A stretch of 13,811 bases of DNA, from contig JAUHWJ010000009.1 in NCBI GenBank assembly GCA_030424705.1, positions 1-13,811 of the forward strand, given 5' to 3'. Shown here in pieces: positions 13,248 through 13,811 of the stretch (position 1 is the first letter of the stretch; every line of letters begins with the position of its first letter). The position numbers and the translations under genes were made by a program. This DNA comes from Alphaproteobacteria bacterium (GTDB taxonomy: Bacteria > Pseudomonadota > Alphaproteobacteria > Rhodobacterales > Rhodobacteraceae). The notes below the pieces were generated by a model. That model was not told the origin of the DNA and ran no database searches. It saw only the letters and a list, made by a program, of their open reading frames with translations.

Positions 13248-13811
13248 TCAGCGGGCGCGGGCCGCCGCAAGGTTCTGGCGCGCCGCTTCGAGAAACGGTT
13301 CGTCCCCCGGCAGCAGCCGGCCGCCCGCCGCTTCCCGCTCCATGATCGCCACCACCTCCGCCCAGTGCGCCGCCGCGTTCGCCTCGTCGAGCCCGGCCAT
13401 GCGCCAGAGCGAAACCCAGACATCCCGCGCCCAGCCCGCATTGCCCGGATCGCCCGCGGCGAGATCGCGGGCGATGGCGAGCGACTCCTCATAGGCCGCC
13501 AGCGCCCCCGCCCGGTCCCCTTCCGCGACGCGGACGTCGCCGATCTTGTTCCGGCTCACCGAGACGTCCCGCGCCCAGCCCGCATTCCCCGGATCGCGCG
13601 CAGCGAGAGCGCGACGGATGGCGAGCCCCTCCTCATAGGCCGCCAGCGCCCCCGCCCGGTCCCCTTCCGCGACTCGGACGTCGCCGATCTTGTTCCGGCT
13701 CACCGAGACGTCCCGCGCCCAGCCCGCATTCCCCGGATCGCGCGCGGCGAGAGCGCGGCGGATGGCGAGCCCCTCCTCGTAGGCTTCCAGCGCCCCCGCC
13801 CGGTCCCCTTC
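13248..13811 (-). CDS. TPR-type tandem-repeat protein, N-terminus outside the window
   Basis: The reading frame is open to the right edge and gives 187 residues of the C-terminal part. It is made of 48-residue units of the form EGDRAGALAAYEEGLAIRRA ... LAARDPGNAGWARDVSVS ... RNKIGDVRVA, each resembling one TPR helix pair plus a connecting turn. Two and a half units are visible. The last is diverged (EESLAIARDLAAGDPGNAGW, then WVSLWRMAGLDEANAAAHWAEVV) and is followed by a capping segment ending in FLEAARQNLAAARAR. Such units are typical C-terminal sensor or scaffold arrays of large alphaproteobacterial proteins, in which N-terminal STAND-NTPase, TIR, CHAT or protease domains can occur. Which, if any, is present here cannot be seen. 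The GTG at 13703 is not a true start because the repeats continue upstream of it. Confidence 0.82.
   Translation of the reverse strand, partial: EGDRAGALEAYEEGLAIRRALAARDPGNAGWARDVSVSRNKIGDVRVAEGDRAGALAAYEEGLAIRRALAARDPGNAGWARDVSVSRNKIGDVRVAEGDRAGALAAYEESLAIARDLAAGDPGNAGWARDVWVSLWRMAGLDEANAAAHWAEVVAIMEREAAGGRLLPGDEPFLEAARQNLAAARAR
13521..13808 (-). repeat. Direct tandem 144-bp repeats within the TPR gene
   Basis: Positions 13521-13664 and 13665-13808 are adjacent 144-bp copies that differ at six positions by my count (138 of 144 identical). A third, more diverged copy lies at about 13377-13520, where only the half nearer 13520 stays close. The unit equals 48 codons, so gain or loss of a copy keeps the frame. 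Near-identity at DNA level, including third positions, points to recent duplication or ongoing recombination. Confidence 0.85.

Noticed and set aside
13112..13492. A 126-codon minus-strand frame overlapping the TPR gene
   Set aside because: It is out of frame with the repeat protein, Arg/Ser/Pro-rich and continues through the palindromic non-coding zone.
13521..13811. A CRISPR-like or satellite repeat array
   Set aside because: The units are directly adjacent without spacers, are 144 bp long and encode TPR repeats in one continuous frame.

Overview
The window is very GC-rich, with dense gene packing, 1-8 nt overlaps or gaps between genes, and several GTG starts. The gene content (KpsE/KpsT-type capsule export, DgcN/DgcA, a long-form NhaA, a ferric-reductase/Rieske fusion, and arrays of a 48-residue TPR unit) points to an alphaproteobacterium, most likely of the Rhodobacterales/Paracoccaceae type. 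This placement comes from protein style and context, not from a marker gene. All genes except ilvD lie on the minus strand, so the layout below is best read from right to left.

Right edge (13811-13248, minus): the C-terminal part of a TPR-type protein built from near-identical 144-bp units; its N-terminus lies outside the window. A GC-rich palindromic (REP-like) zone and an intrinsic terminator separate it from ilvD. ilvD (11086-12966, plus) is a complete dihydroxy-acid dehydratase of branched-chain amino acid synthesis. A short divergent promoter region (about 10993-11085) separates ilvD from a tightly coupled four-gene minus-strand operon (10992-8540). That operon encodes a small three-helix membrane protein, a ferric-reductase-like transmembrane domain fused to a Rieske [2Fe-2S] domain, a membrane-anchored protein with a CxxxC/HxxCxxxC signature, and an 84-residue two-helix membrane protein. 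It looks like a membrane electron-transfer module with no function I can name, and it is the best candidate here for an undescribed system.

The next operon (8349-5529) has three genes joined by 4-nt overlaps: dgcN (D-glutamate N-acetyltransferase), dgcA (N-acetyl-D-glutamate racemase, dipeptide-epimerase fold) and a D-amino-acid aminotransferase. Together they could collect amino groups from several D-amino acids as D-Glu and convert it to the L-series through N-acetylated intermediates. A perfect inverted repeat over a possible -35 box upstream of dgcN is a candidate operator.

The left half is a surface-polysaccharide region. nhaA (Na+/H+ antiporter, 5302-4043) has a hairpin-rich leader. 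A UDP-glucuronate 4-epimerase-like gene follows 3 nt later. Then come a KpsT-like ABC ATPase whose nucleotide-binding motifs are nearly all degraded, a KpsE-like polysaccharide co-polymerase, and kdsA (Kdo-8-phosphate synthase, metal-dependent type, cut by the left edge). The epimerase and KdsA supply sugars and the KpsT/KpsE-like pair belongs to export. No permease (KpsM) and no intact ATPase are present in the window.
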